DNA from: Serinus canaria
Lineage: Eukaryota > Chordata > Aves > Passeriformes > Fringillidae
Direction of reading: 5' to 3'
Length of the DNA: 64,000 bases
Assembly: GCF_022539315.1 (NCBI RefSeq)
Contig: NC_066313.1
Coordinates: forward strand, 34,323,059-34,387,058
In this document: one piece after another, positions 47,594-60,756 of the stretch
Layout: the number at the start of each line of letters is the position of its first letter
Position numbering within the stretch: position 1 is the first letter of the stretch
Program-made: the position numbers and the translations under genes
Notes under the pieces: generated by a model
The model's input: only the letters and a program-made list of their open reading frames with translations
Told to the model about the DNA's origin: nothing
Database searches by the model: none

Positions 47594-49410
47594 CTTTTGC
47601 TGAAGCATTTTTTATTTCTCATTTCTACAGCTTTAGAACTATCATTTTCAAAAGTGAATGCACATCTATGCACTCAACTAATTTTATATCAATTACTTGA
47701 GTTGCCCAGAGCTTGGAGTTTGACATTTTGAATAAGTGACCATAACTGCCACAATGAGGGATTGTTTTCTGTGTTGCCATCCACACAGACAAGACAGAAC
47801 TTGCTTTACTGTGCTCAAACCAAAGCTCATGAAACCCAGCAATCTCCCTCTAATGGAGTTCAGTAAAAAAAAAATTATATGTAGTCAAGGCTCAGAAGAA
47901 GAATTAGAATAAGTTTAGCAAACAGCAGCTCACATGTTCTACCAGTTTAATGGGTGAGGATTTATGTCAGCAGCATGAAACAAAATAAGTCTGATTTGAA
48001 GTGGTCTTTAGGATCATTTCAATTTGGGTGAAGAGAAGACTGTAAATCATAATGCCTGTTTACAATACCTCTTTCCAAAGACATACAGGAAACCTTCAAA
48101 ATTCATAGCCAGTGGCTTCTTTACCACATCTTCCTGTTTTAGTATGTCATTTTAAAAAGTAACTTCTCTCAGTATAAATTTTGCTGAGATTTCTTTACAC
48201 TGTGCTAACCCATGTGGAGGAGGAATATTTTTAAAATAAGGTGAGAGAACTCACAGATATGAAGCCCATTAGATCAGGACCATTAAATTTTGCCTAGTTT
48301 CTCTGTTCAAGTGGGCCTGATTTTCATTGAACAGCACATTTACGGCTCCTTTGTTGCATTGAGTTGACAGAGATTTGCCTTAGCAAAAATAGAATGAGAC
48401 CCATGGGTGATCTGTACCCTGTGAAATTGCCTTCTGCATTAGGAATTTGTTTAAAAATACAAGTAGTCAAAGTGTAAAGTTGAATACAAATGCCATCCAG
48501 ACTATATTGAGAGAAAAGGGACAAAAATGTGATGAGATGATCACACTTCAAGTAAAAATTGTATCCCTTAACACATTATCTGTATTTAACTGTAAGTCTG
48601 CCAAGAAAGTATTAGCATATACTTTTAACCTATTTTTGTTGCAATTACTGAAAACAATGCTTATACTCATGCAAAGCCCTGAAGACATCATGATCAGGCT
48701 TTAGGTTTCAGAAATGTGGCTATGGTTACCACCAGTGAATCCTGCAAGTGAAGTTTGTCAGCATCTCCACGTCTGCCTCTGAGAACACAGTCTATCACTA
48801 GAACTCCTCACTCATCTCCAAATATTTAGATCTGGTTTGGGGGGTTTTGGCTTTAAATCTATCGAAACAAAGCTTTGAAAATAAAAGATTGTTAATGGCC
48901 TACAGTAAAAAAAATAGGTTTTTGGGGTTTTCTAAAAAGCTTAAATATCTGCTCTGAAGTACAATAACAGAAGAGGTTGTTTTTTGACAAGTTCTTTCAA
49001 AAATTGTATTGCAAAATACATTCCAGAATTAACTTATATACAGATCACATGGATGGCACAAACTCAGGAAAGAGTGATGCAAAATCAATACCTGATTCTT
49101 TTTTGTAAAATGAATTGTAGCTTCATGAAGTGAATGCTTGTCTGTCTTGCAGTTATATGTCACAGTTTTTAAAAAAATCTGAAAATTTGAACAAATTCAT
49201 TGTTTGAAAATTGACATTTGAGATGTACTGTGGTAATATTTCCAAGTGACATGAAAGACATAGGGCAAGGTGCAATGATTTTTATTACTTTTCTTAGTGC
49301 ATCCATGTCCCAAACCAGTGATAAATTATGATAATAGGTACTCATCTATCATGATTTATCAGTTCATGCATAGCAAGACCTTTCCTTGTGTCAGGACTGT
49401 AAGTGAAATC

Positions 49411-49451
49411 CTCCAACTAAAATAGCAAAGTATGTCTCCAACTAAAATGGC
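49411..49451. repeat. Direct duplication, 16-base copies, period 25
   Basis: CTCCAACTAAAATAGC (from 49411) recurs from 49436 as CTCCAACTAAAATGGC. Intronic. Confidence 0.8.
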
Positions 49452-51419
49452 TCACATATGATAATACATTTTCTATCTATTCCTCTGTAAATAGCACATT
49501 AATTGTAGGGCTATATCCCCAGTTTAAAATCTAATTTACACATTTAAGTTTAAAACACTTTTATTCAGGGTTCTTACTCAAGGGCAAGTCTCTTGATGAC
49601 TGCAAATGTTTATCACTAACTTCATGGGAAATGCAAACGTTATTTATTGCTGGGAGTAGCTTAATGAATTTTCTTGTTAGGCTCTGTTTGAGCCAAATTC
49701 TAACATGAATATTCCACTGGAAAATTGATTCCAAATTTTATATTTATCTTGAGAGAACATTTTCCAGAAATTTGATTTGCATTGGTCAGCATGAAGAGAG
49801 AAAAACAAAGCCTCTACATCACAGCTTTGTTTTACATATCATGAACTTTTTGGTTCCATAATTTATTTCAATGCTTACAATACTCTAGATGCTTCATAAA
49901 ATTTTATGGGAACATCTTCATAACATTGCAAATAATGAAGAAACACGTCTCTTTATCAAACAAACAAAGAAGTAATCTTTCAAAGCTAGAAAAAATGAAA
50001 AGTGCTGAATCCATACCCATGTTGCCAAGCAACAGTTTTCAACTAAGAAAATATAAAAATATAGGGGGAAATATTAGAGTCAAGATGGGATCTATGCCAA
50101 AGCAGACCACTAAGCCATGTTAAATGTTTGAATGTACTTTCTTGAATCAAAGTGTCAGTAGATAACCTTCTGTTTCCCTGGCTGAAAAGAAATATTGATT
50201 GAGGGTATAAACTTGCTCTCCTAACTAGGAGAAGCATGATAAAAAGTAAAGTGAGAAGTGACTCTGAAAAGAGTTAGTTTAAGTAGGGTTATAGTGCCTA
50301 ATTGAGCTTGAAGTACAAAATCATGTAAGTGCCAGGAGAGACTTTGGTTGTAACAGCAAGTCTCTAAAGCAGCTTTTCTCTACAGAATGATGTTATTTAA
50401 ATTTTGTGATAATAGACTGGTAGAAGCTCTGTTTTAAAGAGAATTATGCCAAGGAGAAAAAAAAGAGAATCTTTTAAAAGGGTTTATTTTGATTATTTTA
50501 CTTATAAATCTTTTGAGCCATAAACTATTGCTAAATCACTTAAAGACCTTAGAAGTACTTAACAATAGTAAATCAATGGACATACCTGACCTTTTCAAAG
50601 AAAGCTTACAAGAACTTTTTGAAAATTCACTGTGTAGTCCAATATTAGCAGTCTGAGAGGCTTTAAAAGGAGCAAAGGAAAGGAAGCGACATAAAAAAAA
50701 AGAAACAAATCTTCTCAATTCTCCATATTTAGGGACATTTAAATGTTTAGTAGAAAGAACCTGCATGCTAATTTTAATTAATTTTCATTTCAAAATCTAT
50801 TGAAATACATTTTCTAATCTATTTAATACCAATCAATTTGAAACAAAGCTCTTGGGATTTTTTTTTTTGCCAGATAAACCTTTCAGCAAAACTGGCTGGC
50901 AGTATGAAACCTAGATATTTAAAATAGTTATATTTGACTGTAACTCTATGATAACTAAATAAAAATTGCCTGTTTACATTGAGCATTTTATTTCATAATT
51001 TTAAATCAATGTTGCTTAAAATATGTATATTTTACTTAGTTCCTTTTTTTAAAATACAGCATTAAAGTCTGTCCTGCTAATTCTTAATAAATTAATAAAT
51101 ATATCTTAAGAATATATTTACTTATTTTTATTTTTCAGTATCAGCCAGAACTCTGAGTACTTCAACAAATTATGCCAAGGTTTTATTGGATGATGATTCT
51201 CAGTTCCTGTTGTATTCAATATCCTGGCATGAATATTTGTTTATAGTACTTAATAAAATGAACCAAATATTTATCATCAGACCTCTTTTTGTCATTCCTT
51301 TCCCTGTAGATATCAAGCTGATATTATTCTTTTATTAAATCTTGTCTACATCAATTTATTAATTGGAAGTGTGAATGAACATGACTAAACAATTTGGTGG
51401 TTAGACCATTGAGCTTGGG

Positions 51420-51518
51420 AATAGAATCCTTAGGCTGGAAAAAACTTCTAAGGTCATTGAGTCCCACCATTAACCCAGCACTGCCAAGTCCACCACTAAA
51501 ACACATCCCCAGGTGCCA
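51420..51518 (-). mobile_element. CR1 LINE 3' fragment, minus orientation
   Basis: On the plus strand it reads ATAGAATCCTTAGGCTGGAA, then TTCTAAGGTCATTGAGTCCC, CCATTAACCCAGCACTGCCA and AGTCCACCACTAAAACACAT. This is the reverse complement of an avian CR1 end. It is the only recognised copy in the same orientation as GRM5. It is short and 5'-truncated. Confidence 0.85.
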
Positions 51519-52499
51519 TGAGAACATTTTGATGATTTCTAGGTAGTAGAACAGAAATACTGAAGAGACTGAAAGAGAAATAGCTCAGAATAACTTCTAA
51601 GGAACTTACTGATAGATCAATTTCTATTCCTGACTGGAGGAAGAGGGGAGCTGAACACTCTTCCCAGGAAGGTGAACATGATGTAGGTTTGTGCCACAGT
51701 CTCATGACTGCTGGTTTGTCACAGGTGAAATAACTGTGGCATTATACTACAAATTATTGTTTAGCATGTTTCTCCAGAGATATAAGTAAGTCTCTTCTTG
51801 CCATGCCATCAGACATGTGTGCCTACTCTCTCTGCAATATCCTGGGAAACTTATGAATAGCCTACATGAAGCAAATAAAACAGGCCTGTGGTACTCTCAA
51901 AGACATGAACAAATGCTGTGAAAACCAGCTATTGCAGAGAGCCAAGCAGTCATTGCCTCTGAACAGGCCATGCAAGGAAGCACCACTGACACTGAGGTGC
52001 CCCTGTGGTTTGTGAGTGGGCAGTGACACAAAGCTTACAACAGTGTTTGCTGGCAGCCAAGGATACATATTCATAGGAAAAACAGCTTCTGCAGTGCAGT
52101 GGGACAAAATTAATTGTGTTTGTTGTGTTGCCATAGTTTTGGTTTCCTTGAGGCTGTTGTAGGGACAGGAAGGGCAAGAAGGAAATACTATTGGGTAAAT
52201 ATATAGAAGAAAAGCTCATCATGAAAAAATGCTGTGTTTGGAATGATGGCAGTGTGTAGTAGGGGTAGGACAGCAGTTCATGTGCTGCAGATGGCTGGTG
52301 GAGCCCTTGGTGTGTGCTGCATGGTACCCAGCCTTGAGAGGTGACTGCTTTTTGGAAACACATCTACATCATACTCCGAGACAGAAATGTCAGAGGTGGA
52401 CAAAAGTGAACTGTAATTTAATCCCCATAGACATGGCACAAGGTAAAATTAGGTCTACATAGCAAAGGTGGAGAGAAAGGCAAATCATGTGCCTCTGCA

Positions 52500-52584
52500 C
52501 ATGGCAGAATGTTGGAGCTATATGATCTTTAAAGTCCCTTCCAACTCCAATCATTCAATGATTCTATGATTCTATGATTTTATG
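52500..52584 (+). mobile_element. CR1 LINE 3' tail
   Basis: GTTGGAGCTATATGATCTTT, AAAGTCCCTTCCAACTCCAA and a tail of ATTCTATG units (about three) are the very end of a CR1 element. Only the last 85 or so bases remain. Confidence 0.9.
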
Positions 52585-54444
52585 AACCTTGGTGTAAAAA
52601 AACAGCAGTAATTTTGGGCCTGAGCAGACCAGCAAAACACCATTTTCCTTAAATAAATAAGTCACATACTGCATTATGTCTTTTATTTTTTTAAATTTCC
52701 TTAGCCTCACACTAGAAGTGGAATTTTAATAACTAATATGGCATGGGGAAAAGTAAAATAGAAGTGCAATTAATACAGTGACAAACAAAAACCAGGTCAT
52801 TGCTGATGCACAATTTTCCAGGGAAGAACCTAGCAATATACAGAAACCAGTTTAATTCCTTCTTATTGTTTGCAGAGATTAAGTGTACTGGGAAAAATAC
52901 TTTAATTTGGGAGGAAATACCTAAAAGCAAAATGCTGTTGATGATAAAGTTCCATCACAACTGAGGTCTGAAGAGGCATCGAGCAGATGGCTCCACCTAA
53001 TGTTCAGGCCAGTGATGTCATGAAAAAAATACTCTCCTATGACAGGTTGCACAATGATTTGGAATTTTTTCTCTCTTTCTGACTGCAAATCAGGAATTCC
53101 ACTAATTCCATTAGGCTGGAATAGTGTAGGGTGTTACAGCTGAGTGTCTATCCACACAGTATTAGTGTGACAAGAGGTGTGGACTATACTTTTAATGAAA
53201 TAAAGTAACTTGTGCTGATAATTTCATAGTTCTGAAAAGTTTAGAAACCTGTAAATACTCCTATGCTTAATTCCAAACCAAGATTATGTCATCATTGTAT
53301 TTTGTGACATTTAAGGGTCTTATTTTGAACTTCTATTCTTAAATTCCCTGCTGTGCTGTGGACTATCCAATCCTATACAGGCTGGAAGAATGAGACTCAA
53401 ATTAGTTTTACTGTGATAATGCATTTGATTTCTCAGTTGGGAAAGTTAAACAGTGACAGCAAGATCAGAGTACATTTGGAATTTGGGGATTAATTTCTGA
53501 ACTTTTGGTGAGTTAAGAACCCAAGACTCATGCTTGTCTGTATTTGTCACACACCTATTAATATTCATCTATATTTTTATATTTGTTTTAACCTCTTGAA
53601 TTGCTCATAAAGAAAAAAGATGAAAAAGAGCTGTGGGGACATTGAGAGATGAAACAGCCTTAACCAACACCTTCAAAAAAAAAAAAAGAAATCAGAAGTA
53701 TTTTTCTTGTAAGAACTTGTTTCAAAATAGACTCAGCAGCCAGGGTCTGATACAGGTAAAGAGTTCTTATATTTTGATCTTTTATAGCCCAGACTGCCTT
53801 TTAAAGGTCTGCCAAAAGGATTATAAAGGAAATTTAAGTATTTTGTGAGGATTTTTCATCCCAGAGAGGCTTCTAAAATAAAAGCATGACCTTATCTGAG
53901 TTACCTATATTAGTCACAGAAAGTTTAGAATGATAAAAGAGTTTTTGAAACTGCTTGGTGTTCTGAAATCAAAGTGCTTATGTGATGAGAAAGAATTAGA
54001 CAATAAGAATTGAAGAAAAAAACTTATGAGGCAAATAAACATGGTTTCTAAAAAGAAACATATAACTTTAATTCGCAGGAAAAAATCCCAGCCTAATCCC
54101 CTGAAATTCCTAAGGAAAAAAAAAAAGAATATAAGATTTCTGTACATAATTTCCAAGCAATTAAAAGTCCCAGAGGTTTTTTATTGTTTTTCAATGACAA
54201 AAATGAAGATAATGCTAACAAGTACTGTTATAAAAAAAGAGTAAAATGAAGAAAGACATGACAATACCTGAATAGGAGTTATTTTCCTAATCTGAGGCAG
54301 AGCTTCCAAAACCATGAAGTATGAGCCAAGTATATGGACACAAGAGAAGCTGATAAATTCTTCTGATGCTCACTCTCTTAATGGGATCTGCTCTGGCTGG
54401 TGTGAAATTTGGCTTATAAAAACTGGGAATAATTGATCCAGAAC

Positions 54445-54480
54445 ATTGCCTGCACAACATCCCTATGTTGTGCAGGCAAT
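54445..54480. repeat. Perfect inverted repeat (hairpin), 16-base arms with 4-base loop
   Basis: ATTGCCTGCACAACAT (54445-54460), the loop CCCT, and its exact reverse complement (54465-54480). It lies in the large upstream intron of GRM5. The absence of any mismatch suggests a recent origin or selection; no surrounding element was recognised. Confidence 0.95.
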
Positions 54481-57400
54481 ACTTAGTTTGGCTATAGCAT
54501 CAGCATTCTCTGGCTAAAATATAGTTACAAGTCAAGCTACCAGAAGGCTCTTGTGACAGCAAAAGAAAATATAAGGCTTTGATTAAAGCTCGTGTGACAA
54601 GGAAAAGACTGAGGGCGTGGGGAACATAACAGAGGTGTTTTATTTTGTTTCTCTGTTGTTCATGGCTTTCTTGGTGTTTTCCAGCAGATTACTGTCAATA
54701 GGCTCGGGACATTTTCATGGGACTGTGTTTGGCAGAAAATACTTGGATCATTTCCTGAAAAAATTAAAGTTGTATAGTTTTTACTCATCCAACCAAACCA
54801 ATAAAACCAGCAACATTTTATGCTCCTATGTATCTGCTCAGCTCAAAGTGCAACACTTCCAATGGGAGGACAGCAGAGAATTCTGGTTGTATTTTACTGG
54901 AGTGTTTGCTGATCTTGAAATTATTTCTGCATTGAAGGAGGTCTTGATGGTAAAACACATACGTGAAATGCAATTTAATAATAGAACAAAAGTGCAGCCA
55001 CATTGCCAAAAAAAGTAACTCAGGAATTATTCAGTCTGGAATTTCATGGCAAATGGAGCATAAATCAAAAAAGGAAGAAAGCCATAACTAAAGACTGCAA
55101 CCAAAAAAAAAGGAAAAAAAAAGTTAAAGGTTATTTACAGTAAAAGTATAAGAAACTTATTGCAGTTAGTTAGTTCTGTGTGGGAGGGATAAATTTTCCT
55201 TTACTTTATTTTCTAGGATGTTTTTAAGTGCCAAAGGACAAGAGTAAAACCTTCCAGAAAAGAGGTAGTGGTGCCAACTCCAAATCTAAGAGGAAACATT
55301 AGAGAAGTGCTACTTATATGAGAAAATATGGGGTGGTGAAATGCAGGGGAGTAAAGAAACAGAGGTTTAGTTTGCTAACCATGGTCATTGAGAAGCCTTT
55401 TAAGTGACTTTCTTTAGTTTCATCTTCTTAAACATGACTTTTAATAATAATTATTGCTTTTGCGATTGCCATCTATCATTCCATGACAAACCATGGTGCC
55501 AGAATGCCATCTCTTTGATATGGTGCTGTCTCTTTGATCTGGTGTCCTTTTCCAGCAGAACATGCTGGACTTTGTCTGATCCACTCTTTTTAAACTGCTC
55601 CTTGAGGTCTTCTTGACCTAGCAGCACATGAAGAAGCCCAAGTTATTAAAACAAAGCTCTCATTGGGCATTCATCAGATTTGAGAACTCCTCGGACCTGA
55701 GAATTTACAGTGAAGCATCTGTTCTTTCTGTTTTTATTTTCAAATATTTATTCTTGAAAGACAAAAATTTCTACTGATGTACATGTGTGCTGTGTAAGAT
55801 GCTGATTCATTAGAACCAGCTATAAAAGTAACATGGATTTGATTCAGAGGTTTTCTGTAAAGCAATTGCAATTCCAATTGTCATCTGCTCTAAATTGAAG
55901 TGTAATTAGAATTGCTTACTGTATTATAACTTAATTCAGAGTATGCAAACTAAATTTCTTCTTCTAGGAATATATAAAGAATAAGATGTTAATTTTATCT
56001 TATTCCCTGAAACTTTTGCTCCAACTGCCTAGAGTGATAGTGCAAACTCTTAAGTGAAACTGAATAATATGTCTTCCTCATGAGAAATTACATGAAAAAT
56101 TTATCAGAAGTATATTTATTTTTTTCCTTTTAGTAAAGAAAAAAAGGAAAAAGGTATCTAGGCTGAAGTACATAAACCTCACTTCCATTGAAATAGATGT
56201 AAGGCAGTAAATCTCTGTCTCATTCTATCAAAAAGTTTGAGATTCTCAGAACTTTGTGAACGACATGATTTTCTCTCCCATCTCTTAAAAGATAGACAGT
56301 CCTAATGGTTTCTGTTTTGTGATAGGGTACATTGAAGTGTCAGCTCATGACTGTGTCCTCTAAGGCATGAAATATTTAATAGCTGCCTACAGTACTGAAC
56401 AGTGGGACTTCAACCTTCTATAATACAAATTCAGAAATATCTTTAATTTTTGCATTTCTTTCTAAGTTGGTTTTGCTCTTTTCTTATTTTATATGACCAA
56501 AATTATAACCAAAAAGGAACCTTATGATATAAAGTAAGATGACTGGTCCTTACTTTCATCTTCTGCATAATGACTATTTCACACAAACTGCAACTTCACT
56601 CCTGAGTAGAGCCACAAATCTGTCCAACATCTTTTTGTATGCCATTCAGACAGCCTTTCCACATTCTCTCTCCATCCCAGGGTAGCTCACTTCACAGGAT
56701 GTACCAGCCTAGATGAACAAGGAGTTATGAAACCTTAACATATTTTTTTCCCAAATCTATCTAGGGTTTGAGGTTTTTGCTTGAGACACATAAGCTCAGT
56801 CTCCCTTGGATCATGGAGGATCCAGAAGACAAGCTTTCCTATCTCCTGGCCAAGTCCTGTGAATGTTAAGCTATTACCTGCAAGGAACATGTTATTTCTA
56901 ACAACCAGTCTCTGCAAAAGTGGTAATGGTAACTCTACTTGGGGGAATCCATTCAGTAGGTGTTAAGCTTTCTGTTGCACTTTCCCTAATTAAACCTGTG
57001 AGAGGATTGAGATGTCTACCTTGCAAACCTCCTTTTGGTGATGGGACATGATGGCATATCATGACTTTGTTCAGGTCTGTGGAAGCAGAACCACACGTCC
57101 TAATGACATGGACTTGGGGCCTCTCCCATGTCTCAGAGCACTGGTCAGGCAGACAAGTGAGGCAGCAAGGTGAGCAGGACCCTCTGAGGCCTGAAGGACT
57201 TTGCTCAGTTTGGAGGGATGAGAACCATAGTGCAGTAGGATAAGACCAGGAGGGATCTGATCAAGAGAGCACTGCTTGTTGTCTGTATGTAGCTAATAAT
57301 AATTAAAATTTAGGACTCTAATTCACTCTTACTCTGGCCTTTTCCATGCTGCTCTGCTGGTATCTAGGGGCCTTTCATATACAGATTTAATCAGACCTGG

Positions 57401-58171
57401 TAGGATTCTTCCCTTGAAAAGCAGTCTGTAATTAACATAAAACCATCATACCAGCCTTTTTCTGGCCATATGAAGGGACATACTGAGTAATAAAAGAGAA
57501 AGAAAAAGGTCAACTACTTTTACATCATTAAGCAGGCAGTTTTGCCTTGGAGCAATAGAGCTAAAACTACTGCTCAAATTTGACCTGTGTAGCAGCCTGG
57601 GAATTCAAGGAGCTAGTATGATCTGAAGTCCTTGTAGTCAGCTCAGCCTCATCTCATGAGGCATTTCTGAAAATTTCAGTATGAAGCATATTCATCATTT
57701 CTGTGATTTAACTCATATAATTCTCAAGCACAGGGACACCTGGGTTTACATCCCTGTGCAATATCACATTGATTTTACTGTTGAAGATTTCACTTCAGAT
57801 GTGAATGAGCCTGGGGCATTCACCACCCCTGTAAAATACACTAGCAGTTACCTGCTGCAAGCCAAGCAAAACAGCTTAGATAAAATCTGTGAATTCTACT
57901 CAGATTTCTTTAATCTTCTATGTACAGTGATGTGATGCAGCAATTTAGGATCCCACCTTGATTCAATTCTTGGACTTGCAGTCTTAGCCTGGCAGCTTAG
58001 GGCTGTAACCTGAAGAGAGGTTTTAAGGAATGTCCCTTTCCCTTAGCACAGACTAAAATGTCTGGAAACACACTTAAAAGTCAGTGGTGAATGCAGGTGT
58101 TGCTGGAAGCACTAGAGTAAGAATGGTATCACAAGTTGATTGTTACAAAAAAAGCATCAGGATGAGAAGAG

Positions 58172-58193
58172 AGCACTGATTCCAATCAGTGCT
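58172..58193. repeat. Perfect inverted repeat, 10-base arms with 2-base loop
   Basis: AGCACTGATT, the spacer CC, then AATCAGTGCT. It is intronic, with no other features nearby. Confidence 0.85.
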
Positions 58194-60698
58194 ACACACC
58201 CTCAGAATAGCCAAATTCTAAAATAACACTACTTAAGCTTCTGCAAATGGAGCAACAAGAGCAAAAAATGTAGAGCAAAACCTGCAAGTTGTACATAAAA
58301 ACATCCTTCTCAATCATGTAGTGAGTATGACAAGGAATGCATAGGAATGGAGACATGCTAGTCATGCTTCAGACAAGATGCAAGGAAGATAAAGAGGGTT
58401 TCTACCCAGTATTTGGAAAAAGGAAAGGAAAAAAATCCCAGCTCAAAGAAAATAGCGGAATAACATTTAATTGTCTTGCTCAGCAAGCTGGCAAGCAGCA
58501 CCTCCAGAGGCACAGAGCAGTGACTGGCTTAAACAAGTAAATCTGTGAATGGTTTGAAGAGACATGGCAACCAGAGCTCAGTTCCCAAATTCCTGTAGTG
58601 TGCTTGGTGGCAGCACACAAGAATCTCAGCAGCAAACCAGGGCTCTGACATGCTAAGTAATACACAACCAGCAAATAAAGCTGCAGTTCTTGTCTCAAAC
58701 CAACTGTGACAGAAGAGAAGATTTTTGAAAAGATGAGGCAACAGTTAGAGAGATGCTTTGGAATGCTGGGTTGGAATGGGTAGTGATGCAGGATTACCTC
58801 TGCATATGAAATCTCTTTCTCAGATATGGGTGTTTCAGGTACCCAGCTTAGTGGCACTTTTAAACTGTCAGCCAAGTGGCCTCAAGAACAGAAAGTCTGT
58901 GCAAAGAAATAGAAATTATGAAGATGGATGAATGCAGCTGAGTTGGGAAAATGTTCCTTCTGTAGCTTAACTACATGCCAGGGGCCATTCTGGTGCATTG
59001 CAGATCATTAAAAAACCCAAGAGCAGGCCCCACTATTTTTGCAGAATCACCTACTTGGGAGCTGTAATTTTCATTTTAGGCTTGCTGCATCAGTAAGCTA
59101 GGTTTCTTTTTTCTGATTCAAGCATCAAACCTGATTTATTTAAGATATATATCCATTAAGGTCATATGGAATTACCTAGGAGAATAAGGAAGTAAGTAGT
59201 ACTTCAGGTAGCTGTAAATTAGATAAATAAATTAGAAAGTATTGCATAGCTTAACATTCTATGTTTCAAAGCTAAGGAGAGATTAAGGACACCAGTCAAA
59301 GAGACTAAATTTGGGTTCCTGTCAGTATTCTCAGGCAATGTATCAACTCACATGAAAAAACATTGAAACCAAAACTTTGAAAATAAAATCCTGACAAACC
59401 ATTTTTCAAGCCATAACCTTATAAAGGATATCCCCATTTGAAGCATTTGCAGGAGAGTTTGATGAAGTACCAAGTAAGTTAGGCTCTGAATTTTGTCTGC
59501 ATCCTATTGAACTTGATTCCTCTTATAGTTACCTGTTCTTTGATGAAATGGTTTTAAATGATTCTAATCTATGAGAAAGAATATTTTGAACCCAAAATAA
59601 AGAACACTGAAATCTTTGCAAATGGTGTCATTTTAATGAACTTAGTTTTTACCTCCCAGAATTAAACTGCAACAACTGAAAATTTTGCTCATGAAAGGGG
59701 GGGAAAAAAACCTCACAAACAAAAACAAAAGCAAAAAACCAAACTAATTGCATAAAGAGATTTAGCTGTTCATAAAAGTTAGCCACCATACTTGTAAATC
59801 AGCTAATTGGGATTACACTGCAGGAATATCTTTGGTCCATTATTATGTGCATTGGATATTTTGTGTAAATTTAGCATGTAACAAGAATTTTCCTGAATGA
59901 AAGGTTTACCAATCTATTTAAGTGCATCCTGGAGAAGGGAAAAAAGGTTTCTAATTTACTCTAGATAATCTGTACCTAGGAGTGAGAGGATGAAGAAAGT
60001 AGCACTTGACCTCTAGTCTTTCTGGCAAGAGCCTCAGGAGAAATAAAATGACTTGTGGATTTTATAAGTAAATAGGGGAAAAAAACCTCATTTCACAAAA
60101 AATTCCAAACACAAGGTTGTGCAGACCAGCTTAGCACCATAAACTGGCCAACGCTACTGGTAAGTTGGAAGTCTCACTGCAATACCACCATAGCAGCTGG
60201 CTGTATCCAGCCTCCAAAAGCCATTTCTCTGCTCTTAAATCTCCACTTAAATCTTCACTTTAACAATGACTAGTTAAGTTGAAAGGAAAACAAATAAAGT
60301 ATATATTTTTACTTCTAAAATATTCTGAGGCCATTCCCTGTCACTGTTGAGAAATGACACTGTTAAATTTGCCCATGACTAAATGCTTTCTTTCTCTCAC
60401 TTCCCTTGGCAATATGGTCTCATACTGCCTGCTGAGAGCAATCTATGGCATGTACTATTTCCCAAACCATTCTCCTGTCCAGGAAACTGCTGCTGGGTTG
60501 GGGCTAAAACCATGCCTGGGAGTGAGCTAATCATGTAGCAGTCAGAACAATGGTGGATTAGTGTTGCACTTGGTGTCCTTATCCTGTTCCTTAACTAGTG
60601 TAAACACACAAAATAGCACATTGAGAGTTACAGTACTCAACCTTTTTTTTTTTCATGGGCAACAGATTCTTGTAAAGTTGGACAGAGACTCCATCCTT

Positions 60699-60756
60699 AA
60701 GTTATCTTGGTTTCCTTGTTATTCTTCAAGTTATCTTGGTTTCCTTGTTTTTCTTC
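60699..60756. repeat. Tandem duplication, 29-base unit, two copies
   Basis: A block starting AAGTTATCTTGGTTTCCTTG (60699-60727) is repeated immediately at 60728-60756 with a single mismatch. It is a recent small tandem duplication inside the intron. Confidence 0.93.

Noticed and set aside
54617..55018. Plus-strand open frame of 133 codons with a hydrophobic start
   Set aside because: It begins at GTG, has no clear homology, and contains low-complexity polar stretches. Likely chance.
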